A stretch of DNA of 64,000 bases, taken from Holacanthus passer (Eukaryota; Chordata; Actinopteri; Pomacanthidae). The stretch lies in the NCBI GenBank assembly GCA_025331565.1, contig JAFREQ010000076.1, forward strand, positions 930,001 through 994,000. Reading direction: 5' to 3'. The position numbers and the translations under genes were made by a program. Below are positions 51,205 through 62,859 of this stretch, piece by piece. The notes beneath the pieces are model-generated. The model had not been told where the DNA came from. It saw nothing but the letters and a program-made list of their open reading frames with translations, and ran no database searches. Positions within the stretch are counted from its first letter, which is position 1. Each line of letters begins with the position of its first letter.

Positions 51205-51549
51205 AACGCTTGAAGCATTTAATCTTTGTTTGTTGGGTTGGGGGCGGTTAATTGGCGATTTCTGAGGCTGGGAACTGTAATAAACTTATCCTCTCTAGCA
51301 GAGGTAACTCTTGAACTTCCTTTCCAAATAGTCAAAGTTCTTAAAATTTCCCCGATTGACTGACTGTCATGTCTTAAAGTAACGATGGACTGTCATTTCT
51401 CTTTGCTCGTCAAATAGGACTATTTACTGTATACCAACACTACCTCTGTACAACACAACTAATGGTCTCAAATGCATTATGAAGGCAGGAAATTCCTCTA
51501 ATTAGCTTTTGGCAAGGCACACCTGTTAATTGAAAACCCTTCCAGGTGA
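51205..51549 (-). mobile_element. Tc1 transposon relic, part 2 (N-terminal half)
   Basis: The plus strand shows, in the order expected for a reversed Tc1 element, GATTTCTGAGGCTGGGAACT, AAACTTATCCTCT, GCAGAGGTAACTCTTGA, TCAAAGTTCTTAAAATTTCC, ATTGACTGACTGTCATGTCT, TAAAGTAACGATGGACTGTC, and then CACACCTGTTAATTGAAAAC and CCAGGTGAC. These are the helix-turn-helix coding part and 5' leader of a fish Tc1 group element. The outer terminal repeat is missing: at about 51549 it joins a different repeat. Confidence 0.8.
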
Positions 51550-51715
51550 CCAGGTGGCGGCACTAAAGGAAAAGTCAGGTGATCATGAAAGTCAATGGGA
51601 TTCATCCTTCAGGGACTGTACATGAACCAAATTTTATGGTAATTCATCCAATAGTTGTTGAGGTATTTCAGTCTGGACTGAAGTGGTAGACAACTGATGC
51701 ACAGGCAGATATTCC
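51546..51715 (-). repeat. Dispersed fish repeat, right half of split copy
   Basis: It contains GGTGGCGGCACTAAAGGAAA, TGGGATTCATCCTTCAGGG, AATTCATCCAATAGTTGTTG and AGGTATTTCAGTCTGGACTG. These line up in order with 23277-23395 of the unsplit copy. It is in the same orientation as the left half at 49690-49800. Confidence 0.7.
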
Positions 51716-52100
51716 CACCCTAAATCCTATAAATAGTTTTTTTTCTCCCATTGTGAAATTTGAAAGCTCATAGTGAACCTGGAGAGTGATAGCTGTAGAT
51801 ATCCTTCACAATTGCACAACAAGGAAGTTGAAAATGTGTGTGATGTGAATGGCTTCCTTCCCTTCACAAGGTGTGCAAGTGGATAAACGAATGGATGCAT
51901 CAAAACAGAGTGGGTTGTATATTGACACAAGCATCTCTCCGAGATGTTGTGAATTGACACGTTTTTAGAAACAGAAGCATATTTGTTCTGTGAGACAACA
52001 CTTCAGAAAATGCTGTTGGTGTGAATAGCCCTTTAGACCCACTGCATTTAAGCCTTTCTAGACAGTTAACATTTGTTAATGCTTAATGGTGCTCAGTCCT

Positions 52101-52138
52101 AGAAATATTCTTCACAGAAATAGAAATATTCTTAACAG
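52101..52138 (+). repeat. 21-bp tandem duplication
   Basis: AGAAATATTCTTCACAGAAAT is followed by AGAAATATTCTTAACAG. Two units, one substitution in the overlap. Confidence 0.8.
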
Positions 52139-53158
52139 TGTCGAAGAAAGAGTAACCTTGGTGTTGAGTTAATGGGGAGGCATGGAGACAAATTCTAACA
52201 CACAATTAGGGAGCTATGGACTGAATGAATGAATTGTGACTGAATAAATGGACAAATGTAGATCATGTAAAAGGCAACATTCCTCAGTTTGTTGTGAATA
52301 TCAGAGTGACTTCTGCATTCAGGGTGCCAGTGTTCCACATTAGTGCACAGAAACCCATTTTAAGCAAAATCCCTCATGAAATAATTACAATGCTCACTTT
52401 AGTTCAGATGGGTTATTGAGGTTATGTGCACAGTAAATGTTTGTGATTAACATGTTTGTGGGTGAGTTTGTGATGAACAATCCAATACAGAGGCTTCATC
52501 CGCCCACTGTCTATACAGTGCGACTGAGCCAGGGGCACTATGATGTTCCCTTTGAATAGGTGCATTGAGTTTGGCTGCTGTTTAGTGCAGCGCTGGGTGC
52601 AGACCTTATTAACAGAGTATTGGGCTTCAGCGTGACTCCATCAGGCAAATCAACGCAACCTAGACCCACAACCCTATTAGTATGCTAATAAAGTCACTCC
52701 TCTAATGACTGATTAGCAATTCAGCGGATTTTGCTCCTCACTCCGCTTGTACACACAAATAAGTGAAAAGCCCTCTTAGCACGCACATGTACACGCACAC
52801 GCAGTGTTAATAGTTTGCACATTTATTTTTCATGTTTCTCATTGCTGGCAATTTATTTATAAGCCTCCCTCCCTCCCTTCTGTGCTTGTCTGTCTTGTCC
52901 ACGCTCACCTAGCACACAGAAAGGATGATTGGGTTGTATGAGGAACGCTTAAGCACAGTTCATATTCTTCTGATTTTATTGTTTTGACTGGGGCAGAAAA
53001 GTTTATTTCTTTGTGTGAGTTTGACCCGTTTGATTTTTGACACTCAGCAACAGCAGCATCACAGATGAAACTCGTTCCACAGCAGAGTGTATTGCTGTGT
53101 CGGACATGTATCACATGCTGAACAACATGTCTAACTCTGGCATCTCTGTATTCCTCAG

Positions 53159-53202
53159 TGCTCAGTGGCCTCTGCTCCAATGACTGTCCAGAAGATGTGA
53201 AG
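53159..53202 (+). CDS. itfg1: ITFG1 internal coding exon D, 44 nt
   Basis: This very short exon lies between TTCCTCAG and AAG|GTAAGA. Its first two bases, TG, complete a Val codon begun by the last G of exon C. The remaining 14 codons read LSGLCSNDCPEDVK, which matches the human V-L-S-G-L-C-S-N-D-C segment. The two cysteines, three residues apart, probably form a small disulphide loop after the propeller (inference). It ends in phase 0. The flanking introns are 16.4 kb and 3.0 kb, so recognition must rely on strong splice sites. Skipping a 44-nt exon would shift the frame, so it should be constitutive. Confidence 0.93.
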
Positions 53203-54092
53203 GTAAGAAATCTGTCCACTTTTCTAATGACAGTGTCATGAACAGTATTGTGTAGTAAAGCAGTTTCTTATCTGTCTGAACACCAATCAGTCTGACCAGG
53301 TGTCTTGTCTACGTGTACTGTCTGTACCAACCGCATTTATATTTCCATACATACATCTTAATCTCCCTCAAGAGCATCTCTTCAGCAGCTAAAATTTTTC
53401 AGCAGGAACAGAGAGACAGGCTGGAATATCCCCACTGCTGGCCAAACTTCTTGTGTCTGGGGAGGATCAACTTTATATTCAGGAAATTAAAGAGGGGATT
53501 TGAATGGGTGATGTGTTTTTGAGCTCCAGGGCAGTATAAGCTCCTCTTTATATGTAAAGTACCTATCTTTTAGTGCAGCCTGGGAAAAATGTACAAAAAA
53601 ATGGAAAGCACAAAAATAAATGAGGTTTGTTTTTATGTGATAAATTAGCACCTGATTTCCACCTGTTCAGTCAGTAGCTCATGCTTACTGTACTGTATCT
53701 CATGCCCTTCATTGCAGTTGGTGTTTTACAATAAAAAAAAAAATGTTGAATACAAGGGCAAATAAATGCCAACTCCTGTCCTTGGGGGAGTTGGAATTCA
53801 TTACTTGTTGTTCAGGTACACTTTGACCGTCATTGTCTCCGCTGAGACTGTGTTTGTACTAACAATTTTTATTATAACAGGTATCCATTCATAGCTTACC
53901 CTCTGCTCACATTCTGGAAGTTTATAAGGTATCTGACGCTTCGTGTCTGAGTTGGTGTGACGAGGCCAGACAGTGCTTATCAGTGGAAGCTTCCACAAGC
54001 TTAGGTTCTGCCTTTCACAGCTTGGCCTTAAGCCCTATTTCTGTCTCTAGTTTCATTAACAACAGCTTGGTGAAGGAAATAGCATCAATACA

Positions 54093-54594
54093 TACAACCC
54101 CAATGCCAAAAAAGTTAGGACACTGTGATAAAACAGAATGTGATCATTTGCTAATCCTTTTTGACTCAGTTGAAAACAGTACAAAAACTAAATGTTCAAT
54201 ATTTGACCTCATCAACTTCATTGATTTTTGTAAATATCTGCTTATTCTGAATTTGATGGCAGCAACATGTTTCAAACAAGTTGGGACAGGAGCAACAAAA
54301 GACTGTGAAAGTTGTGGACTGATCCAAAAACACCTGTTTGGATCATTCCACAGGTAAAACAGGTTCATTGGTAACAGGTGATAGTATCATGATTGGGTAT
54401 GAAAAGTTCATCCTGGAAAGACTCAGTCGTTCACCACTTTGCCAAACACATGATTGTATAAAGGAGATTACTACATGGGCCCGAGAACACTATGTAAAAC
54501 TGATGTCAGTAAACACAGTTCATTTGCAAATGATTGCATTCTGTTTTATTCATGTTTTACACAGCATTCCGACTTTTTTGGAATCAGGGTTGTA
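54093..54594 (+). mobile_element. Tc1/mariner deletion derivative with both ends
   Basis: It starts TACAACCCCAATGCCAAAAA and ends TTTTTTGGAATCAGGGTTGTA, which are inverted copies of each other. The outer TA at both ends fits a TA target duplication. The similarity of the two ends extends inward about 60 bp, allowing gaps. Internally it keeps family landmarks such as GATGGCAGCAACATGTTTCA, AGTTGGGACAGGAGCAACAA and GGATCATTCCACAGGTAAAA. A short transposase remnant lies near 54460-54525 in the forward frame (KEITTWAREH and VNTVH). The element is about 500 bp, against an estimated 1.6 kb for the autonomous form, so most of the transposase gene is deleted. Confidence 0.85.
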
Positions 54595-55529
54595 CTTTAA
54601 AGATACCACAGTATACAAACTCAAAGCAGTCAAATATGAAAATCGGCAAATTGAAGACTATTTGAACTCCTGATCAGACAAATCAGTCACATCGTTACCA
54701 GATGTTCAGACTGAAAACAGCTTTGTGTGAAAACATGGATGCAGACTTCTTGCTTCAGATTCTGGTGAGAAGATAAAGTACGTTCCAGGAAGGCCAGTGC
54801 TGTGAATCAGTCATCAGTTTGAAGGCTTATAAGATGCCAGAACACTTCACAGCAGTATATAGTGCTATGAGGGGAGATTTTATAACTCACAGTGGCAGTT
54901 ATTTTATCCTCCAATCAGTCATGAGGTTGAAATAGTAGAAATATTCCTGAAAAAGTAATTTTCTAATGACCATAGCTACAAGTTGCATTGCAGAATAATA
55001 CCCCTGACAGACAGCACATATTACAGGGGGGGCACTTTGCCTAAAACCAAACAGCCTGCGACGCTGGTCAGGAGGATCTTGAAGGAGTGTCGACCGACAT
55101 GCATTAGCCCACACAAACTGACCCACGACATGTGACCCGCGTCATTGCGTGGGTTTGAATGAGGTGTAAGGTTCTGCGTGGAAAACGCGCCACGAGCTCT
55201 TGAACTATAAATGCACTTATGAAGTTAAATGACGCCATCAATTTTGTGAAGCAGTTAGCTTTAAGCTCCTCTTATTCATCCCAGCGAGCTGATGTGCGAT
55301 GATCGTGTGTAGGTGGACAGAGAACTCTCACAGAAATGCAGCGGCCCGAGCATCACTCCTTACACAACCTTTCACCGGTGGGAAGCCCTTTGCAAAACAC
55401 ATTAGCTTTGACATCAACAAGAGGCTGCTGGTATTAGAGTTGTTTTGGTTTTCTGTCTGTCTGCTCTTCCACCCGCTTGTTGTCTAACTGAAAGGTATGA
55501 TGAATGCTGTAGACGAGTGGAGCTTGCGG

Positions 55530-55735
55530 CTGTTTCTACTCCTCTCCTCTCCCATCCATCAACCCCCTCTATCTTTTCATTTCACTCTCCCGCTCCTCTT
55601 CTTCTTAGTCACACCTCTCTTCCTCTGTCTTTCTTTGAGCCCACTAATCTGCTCCTCTGTGGCATTCTCCCTCTCTTACTCTCTCTCTCTCTTTTTTTTG
55701 ACCTCATTTCTATTCCTCCCTCAACCCGACTGCTA
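55530..55735 (+). repeat. Pyrimidine-rich tract
   Basis: C+T-biased DNA with CTCTCTCTCTC blocks, in intron D-E about 470 bp before exon E. Confidence 0.8.
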
Positions 55736-56206
55736 AGTGTCACAGCATAAAGGGCCAAGTCTCTCTCAGCAGCGTGTGTGTTTGCGTGTGTAACAGGCTC
55801 GTGATTAGCTGATGTAAGGCGAAGGGTGGCTCGACAGATCTCTTCATTAGTTGTCATCCCTCCATAATGAAGAGATGAGACAACCTCTCTGCATCCACCC
55901 ACACAGGCGCACAAACACGCAGCCGTCACACTCTTTTATGCTCAGTCAGATTCAAGCCGGCTAGGTCAGACGTTTGCCTGTGTCACCTCGTGAAAATGAA
56001 ACTAAAAAAACTGCTCAAGGTCACTGTGGTGACAACATGCCTGTCTGCCCACTCTCTCTCTTGTTTTTCTGTTTTTCTCGTTCACCCCTCCCTGCTTGTT
56101 TCTCCCTGTCCTCTTTCACCCCCACTGACAGACAGCTGATGTGAAAAGACTTGCAAAATGTCAGAATTTGTTTTTTTCATGTGCATTTGCATGTGTGGTT
56201 TTGCAG

Positions 56207-56285
56207 CCTTTTGGTGTTAACCAGCCGGGGCCCTATGTCATGTACACCACAGTGGACTCCAATGGCTACCTGAAGAACGCCTCAG
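56207..56285 (+). CDS. itfg1: ITFG1 internal coding exon E
   Basis: This 79-nt exon has its acceptor at TTTTGCAG|CC and its donor at TCAG|GTGAGT. It is entered in phase 0 and left in phase 1. It encodes PFGVNQPGPYVMYTTVDSNG and then YLKNAS, nearly identical to human ITFG1 by memory, in the ectodomain after the propeller. KNAS contains an N-glycosylation sequon. The last G should pair with two bases of the next exon to give Ala, with G-Q-L-S-Q-S expected next. I could not find that exon in 56286-64000, so the transmembrane and cytoplasmic exons must lie beyond the window. Confidence 0.95.
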
Positions 56286-59200
56286 GTGAGTGCTTTCTTT
56301 TTATAAATGTCTTTCCATGGCAGCTTTCACGTCTTATGCTAAACATCGCGCTTCAGCGACAGAGAATAGCCAGAGAGAGGGATTTATTTTTCTGAAAATG
56401 TCACTGCCTGAGCTTTTATACATCCATGTCAGATTTATTAATAACATAACCTCCTAACAATGACAGCTGTCCTTAGTCTGGCCGAACACTATAGGGTTTG
56501 TTTTGCTGGATTTTAAGAAAACATAAAATGAGAAGAGGGACCTATTGATTTTATTTTCTTGGTTTATTTTTTTTATGAGTGAGAAAGTTGACACTATGCC
56601 TCGAAGACAAAGGCTGAAGCAGAAAGGGCAGCTAAAGAAAAGGCAAGAAGAAGGTCCTTCCACAGACTGCTGTAACTGAAGGGACAATAAATCAAATTGA
56701 TAAGGCTGTAATGCTTCTCCATGAAGCTTTGGGAGTGTGTGTGCTTAGTTTACATGATTCTATCTTCATTTAAAAGTGAGTGTGGGACTTGTTAGATTAC
56801 TTTGTTTTTCCTATACTTCTATAAAAGCAGGTCTCGCTCCCATTTGTATTTTGTAAAATGCTGTAATATATCTTAATACTAGATTGCTGCAGGAAAATTA
56901 ATACTCAGCTGTTGCTTGTCAGGATTCAGTTTTAAAAGATGAGTCCTAGATTTTCCAGCGCTAGCAATCAAATATTAAGCCTGGAGTTACTGCAGTGGTA
57001 CTGTCTACGGGATATAGTTTTCTCATAGTTTCTGCACGGCTATTGCAGAAAAATCCTGTGAAAGCTTCCAAAACACTGGAGGCCTTTTTTCCTCTGAAGT
57101 TTCTTCGACAGCAATGCAACACTCAACAAGCTGTAGCTTCCTCATTTCTTCCCTCTCACTTAAGTCCAAGGTACATATCTCTCTGGGAAGGACCAGCGTC
57201 TCAGTTACAATCTGAAAAGCCACACAAGACTTGTGCATGTGTAAAGTTTTGTTTTGCAGCGCTGAATCACCTGCAGGCCTCTTTATATTTGTTAACTCTT
57301 TTGACAAACTTCAGAATGGATGATGATGATTATGCATGCAACCAGTTAGGACAGGATGATCAAGAGCGGTGGAAGTGAATTTTTGTTGCTTTTTTATTGA
57401 ACAGCTCCACTTCATGTATTCTCAAAGGGCTTCTCCCTTCTGTTATTGTTAGCTAATCTGGCTGTGTCGTGCACTGTCAGGCACACACAAGGTATCACAC
57501 TGTAGGGAGGACATTTTGGTCACAATTCACCCTCTCAAATAGATTATAACTAGTATTTCCTCAGTGTCAATGGAAAACCCCTTTATTGATTGTTACCTGT
57601 GGGATCACTGTGGATGAGAAAGTCTGTAGTCCTTAGGCTGATGAGCACCACCCTATTCCTTCAGACTAATAAGGATAGAAAGATGCATGGGTAGAGAGGT
57701 AGATTCATACAAGGATAAGACATTGAGGACAGCGGTGCTGTGCCTTATTAGCTGCAGTTAACCCAGTTGATGTTACATTGTGGGAAGGACGCAGAGCAGG
57801 ATGAGGACAAGATGCCCTGACAGCCTGGGGTCAGAGATATATATAGTCTGTGTGTGCTCCTGTGTGCAGCATAATCCCGCTTTGTCAGATTTCATTGTTT
57901 CATTTATCTGTTGGCACAGTTGGAGTGTATGCATATTTAAAGAATGAGTCGACAGATCACAATCTAACATCATTATTATTTCACCGCCGTTAGACAGCTA
58001 TAAGTTCCTGGCTACAAAACAGTGTTGAAACTAATCTTCCAGTGGCTGCAAACTTTTCAATTAGGTGCTAAACACTGAGTGGACAAAATATTAACACTGG
58101 CCGTCCTGTATTTAGTTGTCTTAAAGCGTGACGAAAACCCCACAGTTTCATTCCCTCTCCACACACTCCACTGGTTTAAAATATGCACTTACATGGGCAT
58201 AGAGAGAAAGAGTGGAGAGGAATTGAGAGCAGGAAAGAGAGGGGAGGAGGGAGGAGGGCTATCACCACCTGCACCCACGCCCACTGCAGAGAAGATGGAG
58301 AGTGATATAGGATCCCACTGAACATGGAGGCGGTGACAGTTTTAAAATCACACGAAACTGAGATGCTGAAAAAGGATCCAGTCATGTTAATCTCTTTTAG
58401 ATTTTCAGTCAGAAATGAAAGAATGTAGAAAACCTACCTAAAACATGGGAAGTGAAAAAAGCCAGTTATTTATGTAGAGAATTAGTTTCCACTCGTTAAC
58501 CTTGACTTTACATTTTTCTGCTTCTGATCCTTTAAAGGCTTTGCAGTCCAACATGACCAAAACTATGTGGGCACTGGAACATTAAACTTATCTCATTGCA
58601 ATACAATGGGAATTAATATGCATAGGGCATGGCATCTTTTAAACAAGCCTTTCTGATCTGCCCCTCAGGGTGATGTCACAACTGGAAAATTCATGTTTAT
58701 CTTTTCCAATTCAGCATCTGAATCAGTTTTGTTTTACTAGATATAGTATGTACATAATGGTATATGATGCAAGGTGGGATGGGGCAACAACACATGCAGA
58801 CAATTAGTATTGTTAATCATAATTGATGTTATGTTAATAAACTGCAAAAAGGTGGCGTCATTAAAAGTGGATGTGGAAACCTACAGACCAAATGTGATTG
58901 GCAAAACCAATTTTTGGGACAAAAATAGGAAAATCCCTCCCAGGCGTTCTAGGAGGTGAAATGAAGCAGGATGGGCCACACTATTGGAGCTGAAGACTCA
59001 TATCATTTAGCTGTGAAGCCCCTGGTTTCAATCCCCCAAGGGAACTTTGGAGTCCCTATTTCTTGAAATTCAAAAATGACACACACACTAGACAGTCCAG
59101 TATCTTATTTTCTTCCTGGATCCAGACCATAGACTGTCCATCTAGTTCATGTGAAGAGAAGATGGCCTTGACATTTTGTCCACTCAGCCGCTACATCTCT

Positions 59201-59450
59201 TTCTGGAAAAAGTCTCTGGATCCCCAGACAGGGTCTTCATGTTCCTGCTTTGGTATGTTCCGTAAGCAGAAACCCATTAATTTAACATTAGAAAATCCTG
59301 GCATATTACAGTCATAACTCCAGCTTAGTTTTCCAGTGTGTGTTTGACTGGAGTGCATGGAGACTGGAGAGCGAGAGTAGCCAAAGGCTTTGCCGGCACA
59401 ACTCCCCAGACCCCTCATTTAACAGCAGCAAAGTGCTGCCAGGGAGGAGG

Positions 59451-59451
<1 letters not shown>

Positions 59452-59503
<52 letters not shown>
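59452..59503 (+). repeat. (TG)26 microsatellite
   Basis: A perfect TG run of about 52 bp in the intron downstream of exon E. Confidence 0.97.
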
Positions 59504-59504
<1 letters not shown>

Positions 59505-59689
59505 CATGATTTAAAGTGTATTTATTCTGTAGCTTGTAGCTCGGGGAACAGCCAGCAAGGCTGCCAGAGATGAGCAATGATGGGGCGCCCACAAACACAC
59601 ACACACTGATACACGCACACAACCACGATGTCTGGGCCTTTCCACTGGGGCCCAACGATCTTCACTTACCCTTCACCCTCCTGAAAGGG

Positions 59690-59960
59690 AGAGAGGAAAG
59701 GAGAGATTATAATATGCTGAGAGAGTTAGTGAAGAAAACGAGGAAGAAGGAAGGAAAGCAGAGAAAGAGTGAGAGCGATTGAATGATGTAAAATGGAAAT
59801 AACAGATAGAGTGTAAGTACCGAAGGAGAGAGAGATGAACGGTTTAAAAAAGGAGAGAAGTGGGTCGGAAGAGATGAGGGGCTGGTGGGATGAAAGAGAG
59901 AGAAGAGAAAGAGATAGTTTGGATGAAGAGAGGAGCAGAAGTAGAGTAGAGTAGTAAGTT
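59690..59960 (+). repeat. Purine-rich tract
   Basis: A+G-biased DNA with GAGAGAGA and AGGAAAG blocks over about 270 bp. No coding signal. Confidence 0.8.
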
Positions 59961-60204
59961 ATCTTAGTCTGGTAACATATGTGAGAGAGACACAGCAGAC
60001 ACACACGTATATTCAGTATGTAATGCATACACACTCAAGCACATTACGGTGATAATGCCACCCTCTTATCTGACAAGTAAAGGTCAACAGTAACACCGAC
60101 AATGTTTCTCTCCAACTCTTCAGTGTGTATGTGTGATGTGTGCACTTGAGCATATATGTGTGTGTGGTCTTGGGTTTTATATTCCAGCGGGGACTTGAAC
60201 CTGA

Positions 60205-60370
60205 CTGCACACCAACCCATGGGGACTTCCTGTCACCACAGGGACAAAATCAATGTCCAAACTGCTTTTTTTAGGGTTAAGGCTTGGTTTTAGGGTTAGA
60301 GTTATGAATCCAGTTGTAATGGTTAAGGTCAGGGTAAGAGGCAAGGGAATGTGTTGGAGTGTCTCTACAG
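60205..60370 (+). repeat. Dispersed repeat with GGGTTA-type motifs
   Basis: It contains GGGGACTTCCTGTCACCACA, then TTTTTTAGGGTTAAGGCTTG and GTTTTAGGGTTAGAGTTATG. TTAGGGTT occurs twice, and TAAGGTCAGGGTAAG follows. Such segments next to TG-rich DNA are common in fish introns. It is not a telomere array. Confidence 0.45.
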
Positions 60371-62859
60371 GGACAGTGTCACAAACCTACGTGTGTGTGT
60401 AGGTTGTTCATGCAGTACCCGTACAGATGTATGTACAACATGTGTATGTATTTTCCCAAGCTTGTACATATTCTTCCGTCTGTGTGTGCTCTGAGCCCAT
60501 ATGTGTTCTGCGTGTGTGGCAGCACGTGTGCACGCGTGCGTGCCCTGGCGCTGGTCTCTTTTATGACCTTGTGTGTATGTGTGCACACGCGTACGCAGCA
60601 GCCAGCGGTGTGCCATGCCCCTTACTAAGCAGGTTGGATGGATGAGCGCGGGCTGTAATCCTGACAACACCACACCTCATTATCAACTGACTCCTGCTGA
60701 GACAGCGAGAGAGGGAGGGGAGAGAGAGAGACAGGTGGGCCGCTGGAGATGAATAGTTGAAGTTATTCATTAACAACCTTTTTATGCCTCTCTCTCTCTC
60801 CATTTCTCTCTCACTATGGACACTCTGAGAGAAAAACTCGGCACTATGTTTCCCCCCCTGGGTTTCAGCTCACACACGGTCATCCAGGACCATTTATCTT
60901 GAGATGTCAGGGGGGACAGTGTTACATCTAACTTTCAGTGGCAATATTAAGATTATAGTCAACAAACAAAGAGACAGGAGAGGCCATTGATTTTGTTGTT
61001 CACCCCCTCAGCTGTGACCTATCCAGAAAAAATACATACGAATAATAAATAGTTATCATATACTCAGCTAGAAATGTTGACTTGCTTTTGTTGAAAGTAG
61101 CCCCACTGCTTTGAGTTTATCAGGCATATTGATGGCAGAGTGTTTTGTCACCTTTAATATTGTTGCCTTGTGAATCACAGGACAGGAAACAAGACTCATC
61201 TTAAAGGTAACAGAAGAGAACAATTTCTGGTCTATTAGTCACTATCAGGAGCGCTAAGAAGACAGCATTATAACATAAATTATGGTGTAAAATTTTTTGA
61301 ACCTTCCTCCCTCTAGTATTCCCACATTAAAGTTTGCATGAATCCAAAAACTAAGGCCACTGTCTTGCATTTTTATATATGTAGTTTTGTTATGTTACCT
61401 GCTGTCTGTTTCTTTTTGCGGCATTAGAGGCTTCAAAACATAACAGCAGTCTGAATATTCATAATTATTCAGTAGTTTTATGCATAATGTTTGCCACGTG
61501 AGTTCAGCTAATGATTTGCACAGTGTCATTTGCAAGTTCTTCAGCTCAGCAAGACATCATCCATTATAGTTACAATTTGTCAGCCTGACAAACATGTTTC
61601 ACTGTTCTGTGATGCTCTAGACTTACAAATTGCATTGGGTCTGTGCGTCTGTGGTTATGAGTCACATCAGCTGATTGGACCCCAGTAAACCTGCCTGCAA
61701 GTGAAGTTCATTTTGTATTTTTATTTTTTTTATTTTATTTTTTTTAATGCTACCTGTAGACAAACAAATGTATTTGTGTTCTGAAGTACTGGCTAATGGT
61801 CTTAGTATCACAACTCAGCAGTATGCACACCTTTTCTGGGAAGTTGTGGCGGACAGTTATTTTATGAACAGTATTTTAAAGATGTCAGTTGTTGTGCAGT
61901 GAGATAAACTAGTGCTTACACCCCTTGTGAATTTCCTTAAAGGAGCTTGTGAATCTTTTTCTCTTGTGAAACGGTGTGTGGTTTGTCAAAATACACCAGT
62001 TTATTAATTCAATACATCATCGCTCCCATAATACACTTGCATGGAAATCCAGCTATTGTCATTGGCAGCCTGTCGTTACATTAGTTTCTTTAAACCCAAC
62101 ATATTTGGCAGTTCGTGCCACCAAGCTGCAAATTGAAATCCAATGAATAATGTTGTAACGGTAACAGGCGTAAAGAAAGAGTGGTAGCAACTCTGGGGTA
62201 GTTAGCCGTGTCCAGACGGGATGAGTGTGACTGTGGTGCCAAAGATTATTATGCGCGCAGAGGGAGCAGAGGGGAAAGGAAGAACGGGAGGACATTAGAG
62301 AAAGAAGTGACAGGAAGAGGGAGGACAGAGAGACAGACAGAGAAAAGAGTGAGTGCTCATAGGGAGGAGAATCATAACAGGCCCAGATCAATGTGGAGCT
62401 CTCTGCAGACTGTCCAATTAGGCTAATGAGTTCAGGGGATTAGCAATGGCTCGCTTTCTTTCTCTCACACACACATACACACACAAGGGCGCACAACCTT
62501 TAAAAACACATGTTCACCTGAAGCAACACATCCGCAAACATATTTACCATATCTTAACCTTTTAAACATTTAGAGGATGCGAAACAACTTAGATGCAAAT
62601 TTAAATGGAAAATGGCTTGTGCGCTGAGTCGAGCTGACCCGTCTCTTCACTTGAAGCCATTCATGTTGCCTTTCGCTACATCACGCTGATGCCTCAAGCC
62701 GGGGCGTAAAAGCCAGCCTATTGACCACAGTATACCCCCGTTTTCACAGACCTCATCAGGTCAACAGTGAGTATTACCCTATTCTCAAAGCACTTTATTG
62801 CACAGTGTTTGGAAGATAGGCCTGAAACACACAGAGAGAATTCACGATATGGGAGTGAG

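Larger units (their letters stand above)
36780..53158 (+). other. ITFG1 intron C-D, 16.4 kb
   Basis: A GT-AG intron of 16,379 nt, phase 1. It contains a tRNA-type SINE, a 30-unit (GT) run, forward copies of a dispersed repeat, 17- and 19-bp minisatellites, a 350-bp pyrimidine tract, a LINE/SINE-like fragment near 49065, and a nested Tc1 cluster (49690-51720). In 42500-49060 and 51720-53150 I see only unique-looking AT-rich DNA and short dinucleotide runs. Confidence 0.88.
53203..56206 (+). other. ITFG1 intron D-E, 3.0 kb
   Basis: A GT-AG intron of 3,004 nt, phase 0. Its main content is a compact Tc1/mariner derivative (54093-54594) and a pyrimidine-rich tract (55530-55735). Confidence 0.9.

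Noticed and set aside
53983..54673. Two open frames of 124 and 111 codons
   Set aside because: Both run across the Tc1/mariner derivative and its flanks. Only a short stretch of the second reflects an old transposase frame.
58985..59045. Second possible SINE with a box-B-like GGTTTCAATCCCC
   Set aside because: No A box or recognisable body was found around it. One box is not enough.
60240..60345. Interstitial telomere array
   Set aside because: GGGTTA motifs are few and scattered, not tandem. They belong to a dispersed repeat.
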